NCBI GenBank assembly: GCA_019307645.1
Contig: JAFDJF010000229.1
Span: forward strand, 1 to 5,270
From: Deltaproteobacteria bacterium
Lineage (GTDB): Bacteria; Desulfobacterota; DSM-4660; Desulfatiglandales; Desulfatiglandaceae
Length of the DNA: 5,270 nucleotides
Direction of reading: 5' to 3'
The position numbers and the translations under genes were made by a program. Within the stretch, counting starts at the first letter, position 1. Each line of letters opens with the position of its first letter. The notes under the pieces were generated by a model. It did no database searches and was not told the origin of the DNA. It saw nothing but the letters and a program-made list of their open reading frames with translations. Below are positions 1-5,270 of the stretch, piece after piece.

Positions 1-664
1 ACTGGGCGTTGACACTATCGCCTACTACGCAAGAAAATTCGGGCTTGGAAAAATGGCGGGGTTTGATGCTGGGCAGGAAAAAGAGGGCCTTGTCCCTACC
101 AGGGCCTGGAAACTCAAGAAACTGGGTGTGCCATGGCAGGAAGGCGAGACCATCTCCACGTCTATCGGGCAAAGTTTTTTACTGGTAACGCCGATCCAGA
201 TGGCAACCATGGTTGCATCGGTTTTTAACGGTGGCATTTTATACAGGCCTCAGGTAACCAAGTGGGTGGGCAAGTCCGAAATTGATAAAAATTATGAATT
301 TACTCCGAAAGTTGCAGGAAGGATAAATATCCGTCAAGAGTACTTTGAGATTGTTAAAAACGCTCTTATCGGCGTGGTTAATGAACCGCACGGCACCGGG
401 TCGCGGGCGCGGATGGAAGACATTACGGTTGCCGGTAAAACCGGAACAGCCCAGGTTGTTGCCATGAAGAAAAGAGACGCGCAGGATGGCAGCGAAGATG
501 AAATCCCCATCCATCACAGGGATCATGCGTGGTTTGTTGCCGTGGCCCCGGTGGAAAGACCAAGAATTGCACTGGCCATTGTTATTGAACATGGTGGACA
601 CGGGGGAAGCGCAGCCGCGCACATAGCAAAAGATATGATTGAGGTTTATCTTGAAGACTTCTGA
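1..664 (+). CDS. mrdA: Penicillin-binding protein 2 (peptidoglycan D,D-transpeptidase), C-terminal part, 5' end outside window
   Basis: PBP2 is the class B transpeptidase that cross-links new peptidoglycan during lateral wall elongation, working in the inner membrane and periplasm with RodA. About 220 residues are visible, read from base 2 and ending in TGA at 662-664. The visible part starts in the helix LGVDTIAYYARKFGLG, which in this family follows the active-site SxN/SxD segment, so the catalytic SxxK serine, the N-terminal dimerisation domain and the membrane anchor all lie upstream of the window. The third transpeptidase motif, KTG, is seen at 437-445 in the context VAGKTGTAQVV. Other family marks are the GET...SIGQSFLLVTPIQMA stretch (about 146-202) and VVNEPHGTG (about 376-401). 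The rodA gene follows 198 bp downstream, the usual order, but the spacer is widened by a palindromic element. There is no sign of decay in the visible part. Confidence 0.95.
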   Translation, partial: LGVDTIAYYARKFGLGKMAGFDAGQEKEGLVPTRAWKLKKLGVPWQEGETISTSIGQSFLLVTPIQMATMVASVFNGGILYRPQVTKWVGKSEIDKNYEFTPKVAGRINIRQEYFEIVKNALIGVVNEPHGTGSRARMEDITVAGKTGTAQVVAMKKRDAQDGSEDEIPIHHRDHAWFVAVAPVERPRIALAIVIEHGGHGGSAAAHIAKDMIEVYLEDF

Positions 665-684
665 AACAGTTTCAAAACTGTCTA

Positions 685-701
685 GTGTCCATCCGGAAAT
701 G
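685..701 (+). repeat. Left terminal inverted repeat of the palindromic element
   Basis: GTGTCCATCCGGAAATG, preceded by TA at 683-684. It matches the reverse complement of 809-825 at 14 of 17 positions. The three mismatches are T/C at position 6 and a two-base difference at positions 11-12. Confidence 0.75.
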
Positions 702-808
702 AGGATTTTTGTTCAAGATCAAGGTATGCGAAAAAAATAACCGCAGGCATATAGTTGATATTCCGAGGATTATTTTTTGAGCATAACGCAGATATTGGAC
801 AAAAAGAC

Positions 809-825
809 CATTTATGGATGGGCAC
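809..825 (-). repeat. Right terminal inverted repeat of the palindromic element
   Basis: On the minus strand this reads GTGCCCATCCATAAATG, and TA follows at 826-827 on the plus strand. It is the partner of the left repeat at 685-701. Confidence 0.75.
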
Positions 826-862
826 TATCTAACTGTTTATACCTTTAACCTAAGAACGAACC

Positions 863-1990
863 ATGTTTGACCGAAGACTCATCGAAAACTGGGATTGGAT
901 TTTACTCTTGCTACTGCTGCTTCTGGCAGCTATCAGCATCTTCAATCTCTATAGCGCAACCTATCAAATTCGAGATGTGGGCGGTTCCCAGGTCTTTTTC
1001 AAACAGATATACTGGTACCTGATTGGATTTGTCATCTTGCTGTTAATGACAACCTTTGATTACTCTATCCTGGAACAGCTCGCCTATCCCGTATACTTTA
1101 TCTCGGTCGCGCTTCTGATCCTCGTGCTTTTCGTTGGTAAGGCCACATCCGGATCTCAGCGGTGGCTTAGTCTGGGGCCTGTCTCCTTTCAGGTGTCAGA
1201 GGCGGCAAAGATTGCTGTTGTGCTGGTTCTCGCCAAATTTTTCAGCGACGGAGACAACTTTCAGGGATATAGCTGGAGAAATTTGTTGCAGCCACTTGCA
1301 TTGATTGGGGTTCCGGCTATTCTGATCCTCAGGCAACCTGATCTCGGCACCACCCTGCATCTGGTGGTGGCAGCCCTTACCATGGTTCTTTTTGTCAAAG
1401 TAAACTGGAAATCCGTGGCAATTCTGGCTGTGCCGGCCCTGGCTGTGTCTCCTTTCATATGGCTCAGGTTGAAACCTTACCAGCAGACTCGAATTCTCAC
1501 TTTTCTCAGACCCGATATGGACCCTCTCGGAGCCGGATATCACATCAATCAATCCAAAATTGCGATCGGATCCGGCCAATTCTGGGGAAAGGGGTTTTTG
1601 CAGGGCACACAAACCAATTTGCACTTCTTGCCGGAACAGCACACCGATTTTGCCTTCTCGGTGCTTGCCGAAGAATGGGGATTTGTTGTCTCTGTGCTCC
1701 TTCTGTTGGTCTACCTGTTCTTGATTCTGTGGTGTCTTAACATTGCAAAGGCTGCAAAAAACAAATTCGGCTCTCTTGTGGCCGTCGGGGTTGTGGCCAT
1801 CATCTTCTGGCAGGTTGTGATAAACGTGGGAATGGTTACAGGCCTGCTGCCCGTGGTAGGCATTCCTCTCGTGCTTTTCAGCTACGGCGGGTCATCCCTG
1901 GTTTCAACCATGGGCGCCATGGGTCTTCTTATGAATATCAGCATGAGACGATTCATGTTTTCCGAGGGGGCCGGATTACCGACAAAATAG
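863..1990 (+). CDS. rodA: Rod shape-determining protein RodA (SEDS peptidoglycan glycosyltransferase)
   Basis: RodA polymerises lipid II into glycan strands in the inner membrane and acts as a complex with PBP2, encoded just upstream. The product has 375 residues, close to the usual RodA length, and is strongly hydrophobic with about ten predicted membrane segments. The first is the leucine-rich run at residues 12-22. SEDS signatures are in place: TSGSQRWLSLGPVSFQVSE (about 95-113), RQPDLGT (157-163), and LPEQHTDFAFSVLAEEWG (about 256-273), whose Asp262 corresponds to the essential catalytic aspartate of SEDS enzymes. The C-terminal NVGMVTGLLPVVGIPL and FSYGGSSL segments (321-346) are also typical. 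The ATG at 863 is chosen because the protein then starts at the normal family N-terminus. Only a weak purine stretch (AAGAACGAA) precedes it, which suggests coupling to upstream transcription and modest initiation. I see no clear terminator after the stop codon. Confidence 0.96.
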   Translation: MFDRRLIENWDWILLLLLLLLAAISIFNLYSATYQIRDVGGSQVFFKQIYWYLIGFVILLLMTTFDYSILEQLAYPVYFISVALLILVLFVGKATSGSQRWLSLGPVSFQVSEAAKIAVVLVLAKFFSDGDNFQGYSWRNLLQPLALIGVPAILILRQPDLGTTLHLVVAALTMVLFVKVNWKSVAILAVPALAVSPFIWLRLKPYQQTRILTFLRPDMDPLGAGYHINQSKIAIGSGQFWGKGFLQGTQTNLHFLPEQHTDFAFSVLAEEWGFVVSVLLLLVYLFLILWCLNIAKAAKNKFGSLVAVGVVAIIFWQVVINVGMVTGLLPVVGIPLVLFSYGGSSLVSTMGAMGLLMNISMRRFMFSEGAGLPTK

Positions 1991-1996
1991 TTTTCA

Positions 1997-2289
1997 CTAC
2001 CCATATGGCGGAACCCACCACACGGTATCTGAGAATTGGATGCCAATAGCAATTCCATCATCTTTTTTTTGAATATCCTGAACCCTCCCAAAGGCCTCCT
2101 GCTCACCGACTATCCCGGGGAAGCGACACTTCAGTGTAAGCTCTTCATTAATTTTGAACATATTTTCGGCGCTTTCCGATGGCACCGCGCTGAAATTGGA
2201 TACAACGGGACCTTTTCAAACTGGTTCAATTGACACCTACCATTTATTGAATCATATTGTCTGCTTTCCCCTGTGGGTAGCTCTATGTG
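1997..2289 (-). pseudogene. Frameshifted remnant of a PilZ-domain gene
   Basis: PilZ domains bind cyclic di-GMP through an RxxxR motif and a D/NxSxxG motif. On the minus strand, 1997-2215 is open and reads GPVVSNFSAVPSES, then FKINEELTLKCRFPG, then GRVQDIQKKDDGIAIGIQFSD, ending at TAG (1997-1999). The order NFSA, eeLtLkcrfPg, GrV, IGIqF fits the second half of a PilZ beta-barrel. Just upstream this frame hits a stop (TGA, 2216-2218). The neighbouring frame, however, carries ESRQYDSINGRCQLNQFEK (2212-2268), which resembles the RxxxR start. One extra A in the A-run at 2213-2216 would join both halves as FEKGPVVSNFSA. The second arginine of RxxxR (Ser here) and the glycine of NxSxxG (Pro or nearby) are not conserved, and no convincing start codon or RBS is seen. 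I therefore infer decay rather than programmed frameshifting. The 5' boundary is approximate. The PilZ assignment comes from pattern reading only. Confidence 0.5.
2230..2258 (+). promoter_or_regulatory. Candidate sigma70 promoter for the 58-residue ORF
   Basis: A perfect -35 TTGACA at 2230-2235 is followed after 17 bp by CATATT at 2253-2258, a 4/6 match to the -10 consensus. Transcription would start near 2265, giving a leader of about 58 nt before the ATG at 2323. The site lies inside the antisense PilZ remnant, which fits that gene no longer being under selection. It is sequence-based only. Confidence 0.4.
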
Positions 2290-2322
2290 CAGGGCACTTA
2301 ATAAACAATTGCAGGAGAACAC

Positions 2323-2499
2323 ATGATGGATGGGAAAGGCAGCCAAAAGGGAAAACCGGACCCGGAGAGAATGGAGGCATTGAGGAATCTCCCAAAAGAA
2401 ATCGTGGAACAGCTCTCAAAAGAGGAAGTAAACGCCTTTTTATTAGACAATGAGTGGCCAGATTCACTTCGCGAAAAGTTAAAAGATTTTCTGGAGTAA
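2323..2499 (+). CDS. Small unrecognised acidic/basic helical protein, 58 residues
   Basis: This is a complete short ORF, ATG (2323) to TAA (2497-2499), with a strong AGGAG at 2313-2317 placed 5 nt before the first ATG and 8 nt before a second ATG at 2326. Either Met could be the start. The first 15 or so residues (DGKGSQKGKPDPER) are polar and probably disordered. The rest (MEALRNLPKEIVEQLSKEEV, then NAFLLDNEWPDSLREKLKDFLE) looks like two or three short amphipathic helices with a single Trp. There is no signal peptide, membrane segment or cysteine. A good promoter candidate lies upstream, and folE2 follows 102 bp later on the same strand. I do not recognise a family or function. The clean RBS, the coding-like use of codons and the regular helix pattern make it likely to be real. 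The competing overlapping frames contain no comparable signals. Confidence 0.7.
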   Translation: MMDGKGSQKGKPDPERMEALRNLPKEIVEQLSKEEVNAFLLDNEWPDSLREKLKDFLE

Positions 2500-2540
2500 C
2501 CTCTGCATTCCAGCTCATGGCTATTTACATGATGTTTCTA

Positions 2541-2567
2541 TTGACTTTGAAGGTAAGATAAGATACT
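2541..2567 (+). promoter_or_regulatory. Possible weak promoter ahead of folE2
   Basis: TTGACT (2541-2546, 5/6 to the -35 consensus) is followed after a short 15-bp spacer by GATACT (2562-2567, 4/6 to the -10 consensus). The spacing is below optimum, so this is tentative. Readthrough from the small ORF upstream is an alternative source of folE2 transcription. Confidence 0.25.
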
Positions 2568-2601
2568 CGGAAACTACTCTGGAAACCAATGGGAGACGGT
2601 C

Positions 2602-3390
2602 ATGAAAGACATACAAAACCATAAAGATTATAGGAACATAGACATTGATCAGGTGGGTGTGAAAGGCATACGTTATCCCATTACCGTCCGTGATAAAGAC
2701 ATGGGAAAGCAGCAAACGGTTGCCGAGATCAGCATGTATGTCAACCTGCCACGTTACTACAAAGGGACGCACATGAGCCGCTTTGTCGAGATTCTGACAG
2801 CACACAGCCGGCGCATATCTATTCAAAACCTCACAGAAATCCTGGAGGAGATGAAAGATCGGCTGAATGCGGAAAGTGCACACATGGAAATCTCCTTTCC
2901 CTATTTCATCAACAAGGCAGCGCCGGTATCGGGGGCCGAAGGGCTTATGGAATACAAATGCACATTCAGGGGATCTCTGAACAATGGGAGCGATTTGGCC
3001 GTCATGATACACGTCCCCATCACCACGCTCTGCCCGTGCTCCAAAGAGATAAGTGACTTCGGGGCGCATAATCAAAGGGGTGAGGTACGTCTTCAGGTTA
3101 GGTTCAAGAAATTTGTCTGGATAGAGGACCTGATTAAACTTGTGGAAGAGTCAGCCTCAAGCGATGTCTATTCTGTCTTGAAGCGCGAGGACGAAAAATA
3201 TGTCACCGAACGGGCGTATCAAAATCCCATGTTTGTGGAGGATATTGTTCGGGATATTGCGGTCAAACTAAATAACGATTCCAATATCACCTGGTTTGCT
3301 GTAGAATCGGAAAACTTTGAGTCCATCCATAACCACAATGCCTATGCATACATCGAGAAACATAAGACAGACACTGATGACTCCGCATAA
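2602..3390 (+). CDS. folE2: GTP cyclohydrolase I type IB (FolE2 / COG1469 family)
   Basis: FolE2 converts GTP to 7,8-dihydroneopterin triphosphate, the entry step to folate and, in many bacteria, to queuosine-type deazapurines. It is the alternative to the zinc enzyme FolE and tolerates other divalent metals. The product has 262 residues, normal for the family. Its N-terminus DIQNHKDYRNIDIDQVGVKG is the typical FolE2 opening. The catalytic core is TTLCPCSKEISDFGAHNQRGEVR (141-163), with the conserved Cys pair C144/C146 and His156. The DEKYVTERAYQNPMFVEDIVRD stretch (197-218) supplies the conserved Glu. The C-terminal VESENFESIHNHNAYAYIE (234-252) is also diagnostic. GGGAG at 2591-2595, 6 nt before the ATG, supports this start. 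The protein is cytosolic with no unusual insertions. The transformylase gene, which uses a folate cofactor, follows after 84 bp, so co-transcription is plausible. Confidence 0.96.
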   Translation: MKDIQNHKDYRNIDIDQVGVKGIRYPITVRDKDMGKQQTVAEISMYVNLPRYYKGTHMSRFVEILTAHSRRISIQNLTEILEEMKDRLNAESAHMEISFPYFINKAAPVSGAEGLMEYKCTFRGSLNNGSDLAVMIHVPITTLCPCSKEISDFGAHNQRGEVRLQVRFKKFVWIEDLIKLVEESASSDVYSVLKREDEKYVTERAYQNPMFVEDIVRDIAVKLNNDSNITWFAVESENFESIHNHNAYAYIEKHKTDTDDSA

Positions 3391-3462
3391 ACGGACAATA
3401 CACAGAGCCGATAAAATCAGCAACCAGCTCTAAATTCACATTAAAAATTGAGTCGTATAAAT

Positions 3463-3468
3463 AGGAGG
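3463..3468 (+). promoter_or_regulatory. Ribosome binding site fixing the AICAR transformylase start at 3475
   Basis: AGGAGG, a full anti-16S match, lies 6 nt before the ATG at 3475. This argues against the in-frame TTG at 3448, which has no Shine-Dalgarno sequence and would place the AGGAGG inside the coding region. Confidence 0.8.
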
Positions 3469-3474
3469 AAAAGC

Positions 3475-4770
3475 ATGGTCGATGATCTCAAAAAAATGTA
3501 TCGAACCGTAATGGATGATCATTTCCCGCCGGAGATATCCATTTCCTTTGGTGATCAGGTCCTTGTATACAGAAAAAGGTCCTGGAAAATACCCGACGCA
3601 GGCACCGGCGATGTGATCGAAAAAGGACTTCGGTACGGAGAAAACCCCGGGCAGGAGGCCGCACTCTACGAGCTCGTTAACGGCAATCTGACCCTGGGGG
3701 AATGCCGGTTTATCGACCCGGGCCGCGGGCTGGTATCGGCCATCACAGAAGAAAACATGCTGCAGAGCGGAAAGCATCCCGGCAAGACGAATATGACCGA
3801 TGTGGATAATGCGTGCAACATCATGAAATATCTCATTGCCGGCCCGGCCGTGGTTATTGTCAAGCACAACAATCCCTGCGGAGTTGCGAATGGAGCGACA
3901 CTCACAGAGGCATATGATAAGGCCAACATGGCGGACCGGATTGCTGCATTCGGCGGCTGTGCCCTCTTTAACCGACCGATGGATGTGGCAACCGCTGAAA
4001 TGGTCTCGGAAAACTACCTGGAAGTGGTCGCAGCCCCTGACTATGAAGAGGGGGCTCTCGATATCCTTTCCAAAAGGGCAACTCTCCGGATCCTGCGAAT
4101 CAACCGCATGGACAAGCTTTCCGAATACGCCCACACGAGATTCGTGGATTTCAAGAGTCTGATAGATGGCGGAATCATCGTCCAGCAGTCCCCTTTAAAC
4201 CGCATCCGGTCTTTTGAAGACTTTACTGTTGCACGCACAGAGCACAAGGGAAAGGCATATTCAATTGAGCGAACTCCCACGGATACAGAGTGCGCAGACA
4301 TGCTTTTCGGTTGGCAGGTAGAACAGGGCATTACCTCCAACTCGGTCATCTATGTGAAAAATGGTGTCACCGTGGGTATCGGAACAGGAGAACAGGACAG
4401 AGTCGGCGTTGCGGAGATCGCCATCTTCAAGGCCTACACCAAATATGCCGATGCCCTTTGTTTCAGAAAGCACAGCCTTCCATATAAGGACCTGGAACTG
4501 GAAGTAGAAAAAGGGCTGAAAGACAAGGCTGCCCTTGATGAAATCGACCGGGAAACAAAGGGGGCAAAGGGGGGCCTTATGGGTTCCTGCATGGTCTCGG
4601 ATGCATTTTTTCCGTTCAGGGACGGGGTGGACGTGGCCATCCGTGAGGGAATCGCGGGCATTGTGCAGCCGGGAGGTTCCATGAGAGATTTTGAGGTTAT
4701 TCAGGCCTGCAACGAAGCGGCCCCCCCGGTGAGCATGGTGTTTACGGGCCAGAGGGCATTTAAGCATTAG
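3475..4770 (+). CDS. purH: Stand-alone AICAR transformylase (PurH C-terminal domain only)
   Basis: This enzyme transfers a formyl group from 10-formyl-tetrahydrofolate to AICAR, giving FAICAR, the next-to-last step of IMP synthesis in the cytosol. The product has 431 residues, whereas normal bifunctional PurH has about 510-530. The N-terminal IMP cyclohydrolase (MGS-like) domain is absent. It is replaced by about 50 residues (IS-ISFGDQVLVYRKRSWKIPD) leading into GLRYGENPGQEAALYE (51-66), the classic entry of the transformylase domain. The active-site Lys130-His131 sits in VIVKHNNPCGVA. Other family blocks are AFGG (158-161), NSVIYVKNGVTVGIGTGEQDRV (289-310), SDAFFPFRDGV (375-385), IVQPGGSMRD (396-405) and the C-terminal MVFTGQRAFKH. 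All expected C-terminal motifs are intact, so this is not a truncated pseudogene. The ring-closing step must be done by another protein encoded elsewhere. The symbol purH applies only to this half. Confidence 0.92.
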   Translation: MVDDLKKMYRTVMDDHFPPEISISFGDQVLVYRKRSWKIPDAGTGDVIEKGLRYGENPGQEAALYELVNGNLTLGECRFIDPGRGLVSAITEENMLQSGKHPGKTNMTDVDNACNIMKYLIAGPAVVIVKHNNPCGVANGATLTEAYDKANMADRIAAFGGCALFNRPMDVATAEMVSENYLEVVAAPDYEEGALDILSKRATLRILRINRMDKLSEYAHTRFVDFKSLIDGGIIVQQSPLNRIRSFEDFTVARTEHKGKAYSIERTPTDTECADMLFGWQVEQGITSNSVIYVKNGVTVGIGTGEQDRVGVAEIAIFKAYTKYADALCFRKHSLPYKDLELEVEKGLKDKAALDEIDRETKGAKGGLMGSCMVSDAFFPFRDGVDVAIREGIAGIVQPGGSMRDFEVIQACNEAAPPVSMVFTGQRAFKH

Positions 4771-4789
4771 CGTCGGTGTTGTTCATTCC

Positions 4790-4830
4790 TTCGTCATTCG
4801 GAATTCATGTAATCGATATTCGTTATTCGG
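4790..4830 (+). repeat. Short imperfect direct repeat in the convergent spacer
   Basis: TTCGTCATTCGG (4790-4801) recurs as TTCGTTATTCGG (4819-4830), 11 of 12 bases identical and 29 bp apart. It lies in the 142-bp spacer between two converging genes. No strong hairpin with a T-tract is visible there; the closest is a short GGTTTTAACC at about 4829-4838. The repeat could be a decayed intergenic repeat unit. Its function is unknown. Confidence 0.4.
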
Positions 4831-4912
4831 TTTTAACCCGGCACGAAAAATTAATACCCCGTGAAACTCATTGCGCATCCTCTTAAGCTAATGCCATTGA
4901 CCTTCAACTACC

Positions 4913-5270
4913 TTACCCGGCGGTCTGGCCTCCATCCATGGGAAAGGCGATGCCGGTAACATAGCGGGCTTCCGAAGATGCCAGATAGGCGACGGCAGTG
5001 GCAATCTCCTCCGGCTCTGCCTGTTCGACCAGGGAGAAAAGCTTTGACACCAGGTTCATGTCCGCCCCTTCAGGCATCTCAAAGTTTTCGATTAACGGTG
5101 TGTTGACGCCACCCGGACAGATTGCATTTACGCGGACTCCACGGCCTGCAAATTCAATGGCCATTGACTTTGAAAGCATTAAAACCCCCGCCTTTGTTGC
5201 GCAGTAATGTGCATTGTAGACCTGGCCCACAAGACTCGCGGTAGAACCCATGTTGATGATATTTCCTTTT
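4913..5270 (-). CDS. Short-chain dehydrogenase/reductase (classical SDR, FabG-like), C-terminal part, 5' end outside window
   Basis: This is an NAD(P)(H)-dependent oxidoreductase of the classical SDR family; the substrate cannot be told from the visible part. About 118 residues are read on the minus strand, from the window edge to TAA (4913-4915). The reading frame continues upstream of the internal ATG (5249-5251) as KGNIIN, a normal core strand, so that ATG is internal and the gene is cut by the window. The catalytic Tyr and Lys are seen in YCATKAG (fragment residues 22-28), with the catalytic Ser 13 residues before the Tyr in GSTAS. The family blocks VRVNAICPGGVNTPL, EPEEIATAVAYLASSEARYVTGIAFPMDGG and the usual C-terminal end follow. 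The Rossmann TGxxxGxG cofactor motif lies outside the window. It converges on the transformylase gene with a 142-bp gap and is therefore a separate transcription unit. Confidence 0.93.
   Translation of the reverse strand, partial: KGNIINMGSTASLVGQVYNAHYCATKAGVLMLSKSMAIEFAGRGVRVNAICPGGVNTPLIENFEMPEGADMNLVSKLFSLVEQAEPEEIATAVAYLASSEARYVTGIAFPMDGGQTAG

Larger units (their letters stand above)
683..827. mobile_element. MITE-like palindromic element with TA ends, between mrdA and rodA
   Basis: The element begins TAGTGTCCATCC and ends GGATGGGCACTA. The 17-bp terminal inverted repeats match at 14 positions and are flanked on both sides by TA. The complementarity continues inwards through nearly the whole element. 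The left TTTTTGTTCAA (706-716) pairs with TTGGACAAAAA (795-805). The left ATGCGAAAAAAATAACC (726-742) pairs, with small bulges, with GGATTATTTTTTGAGCAT (767-784). The centre is near 755, within ATATAGTTGATAT. It carries no ORF of note, so it cannot encode its own transposase. TA duplication, short inverted ends and full palindromy are typical of MITEs moved in trans by Tc1/mariner-IS630 transposases. The family assignment is inference; the inverted-repeat structure is directly visible. Transcribed from mrdA, it would fold into one long hairpin and could modulate rodA expression or mRNA stability. Confidence 0.75.

Noticed and set aside
2032..2070. Possible terminator after rodA: GAATTG...CAATTC inverted repeat followed by a run of eight T
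   Set aside because: The stem is only 6 bp and AT-rich with an 11-nt loop, the T-run is separated from it by seven or more bases, and the T-run is explained as lysine codons of the antisense PilZ remnant.
2154..2453. 99-codon plus-strand ORF overlapping the small gene
   Set aside because: It has no RBS, a biased and irregular composition, and it overlaps the well-signalled 58-residue ORF in another frame.
2493..2515. CTGGA...TCCAG inverted repeat at the end of the small ORF as a terminator
   Set aside because: The stem is only 5 bp with a 13-nt loop and no T-tract follows.
3456..3461. TATAAA as a -10 box for the transformylase gene
   Set aside because: Transcription would start at the RBS itself, and no matching -35 is found at proper spacing.
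3448..3474. Upstream TTG start for the AICAR transformylase, adding nine residues (MSRINRRKS)
   Set aside because: It has no Shine-Dalgarno sequence, and the AGGAGG at 3463-3468 correctly positions the ATG at 3475.
3436..4134. 232-codon minus-strand ORF opposite the transformylase gene
   Set aside because: It is an antisense shadow of a strongly conserved gene; its translation is rich in Cys and His without any domain pattern.
4783..4883. Minus-strand 31-codon ORF (MRNEFHGVLIF...) in the spacer between the transformylase and the SDR
   Set aside because: The candidate RBS abuts the ATG, and much of the ORF is just the direct-repeat sequence read in one frame, with no protein-like pattern.

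Overview
The window carries four recognisable protein genes, a fifth small unrecognised one, a degraded PilZ-type gene and a short palindromic mobile-type repeat. Several features together suggest an anaerobic deltaproteobacterium (Desulfobacterota, perhaps Desulfobacterales). These are the mrdA-rodA wall-elongation pair, a FolE2-type GTP cyclohydrolase, an AICAR transformylase lacking the usual IMP cyclohydrolase half, moderate base composition and palindromic intergenic repeats. This placement is inference from style, not proof.

Layout. Positions 1-664 (+) hold the C-terminal part of penicillin-binding protein 2 (mrdA). Positions 683-827 hold a 145-bp, almost fully self-complementary element with TA at both ends, which looks like a non-autonomous MITE of the Tc1/mariner-IS630 type. 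It separates mrdA from rodA (863-1990, +). Positions 1991-2322 contain no intact gene. On the minus strand this stretch holds what reads as a PilZ-domain gene broken by a single-base frameshift, and on the plus strand a good sigma70-like promoter. Positions 2323-2499 (+) hold a 58-residue ORF with a strong ribosome binding site. Then come folE2 (2602-3390, +) and a stand-alone AICAR transformylase (3475-4770, +). After a 142-bp convergent spacer with a short imperfect direct repeat, a short-chain dehydrogenase is read on the minus strand (4913 to the window edge).

How the genes relate. PBP2 (transpeptidase) and RodA (SEDS glycosyltransferase) form the core peptidoglycan synthase of the rod complex. 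FolE2 commits GTP to folate (and other pterin or deazapurine) synthesis. The AICAR transformylase spends 10-formyl-tetrahydrofolate in the penultimate step of IMP synthesis, so these two neighbours are linked through folate and purine metabolism. The SDR is convergent and probably independent.

I see no defence system, CRISPR array, RNA gene or clearly new multi-gene system here. The points most worth a second look are the palindromic element inside the mrdA-rodA operon, the broken PilZ gene, the 58-residue ORF and the split purH.
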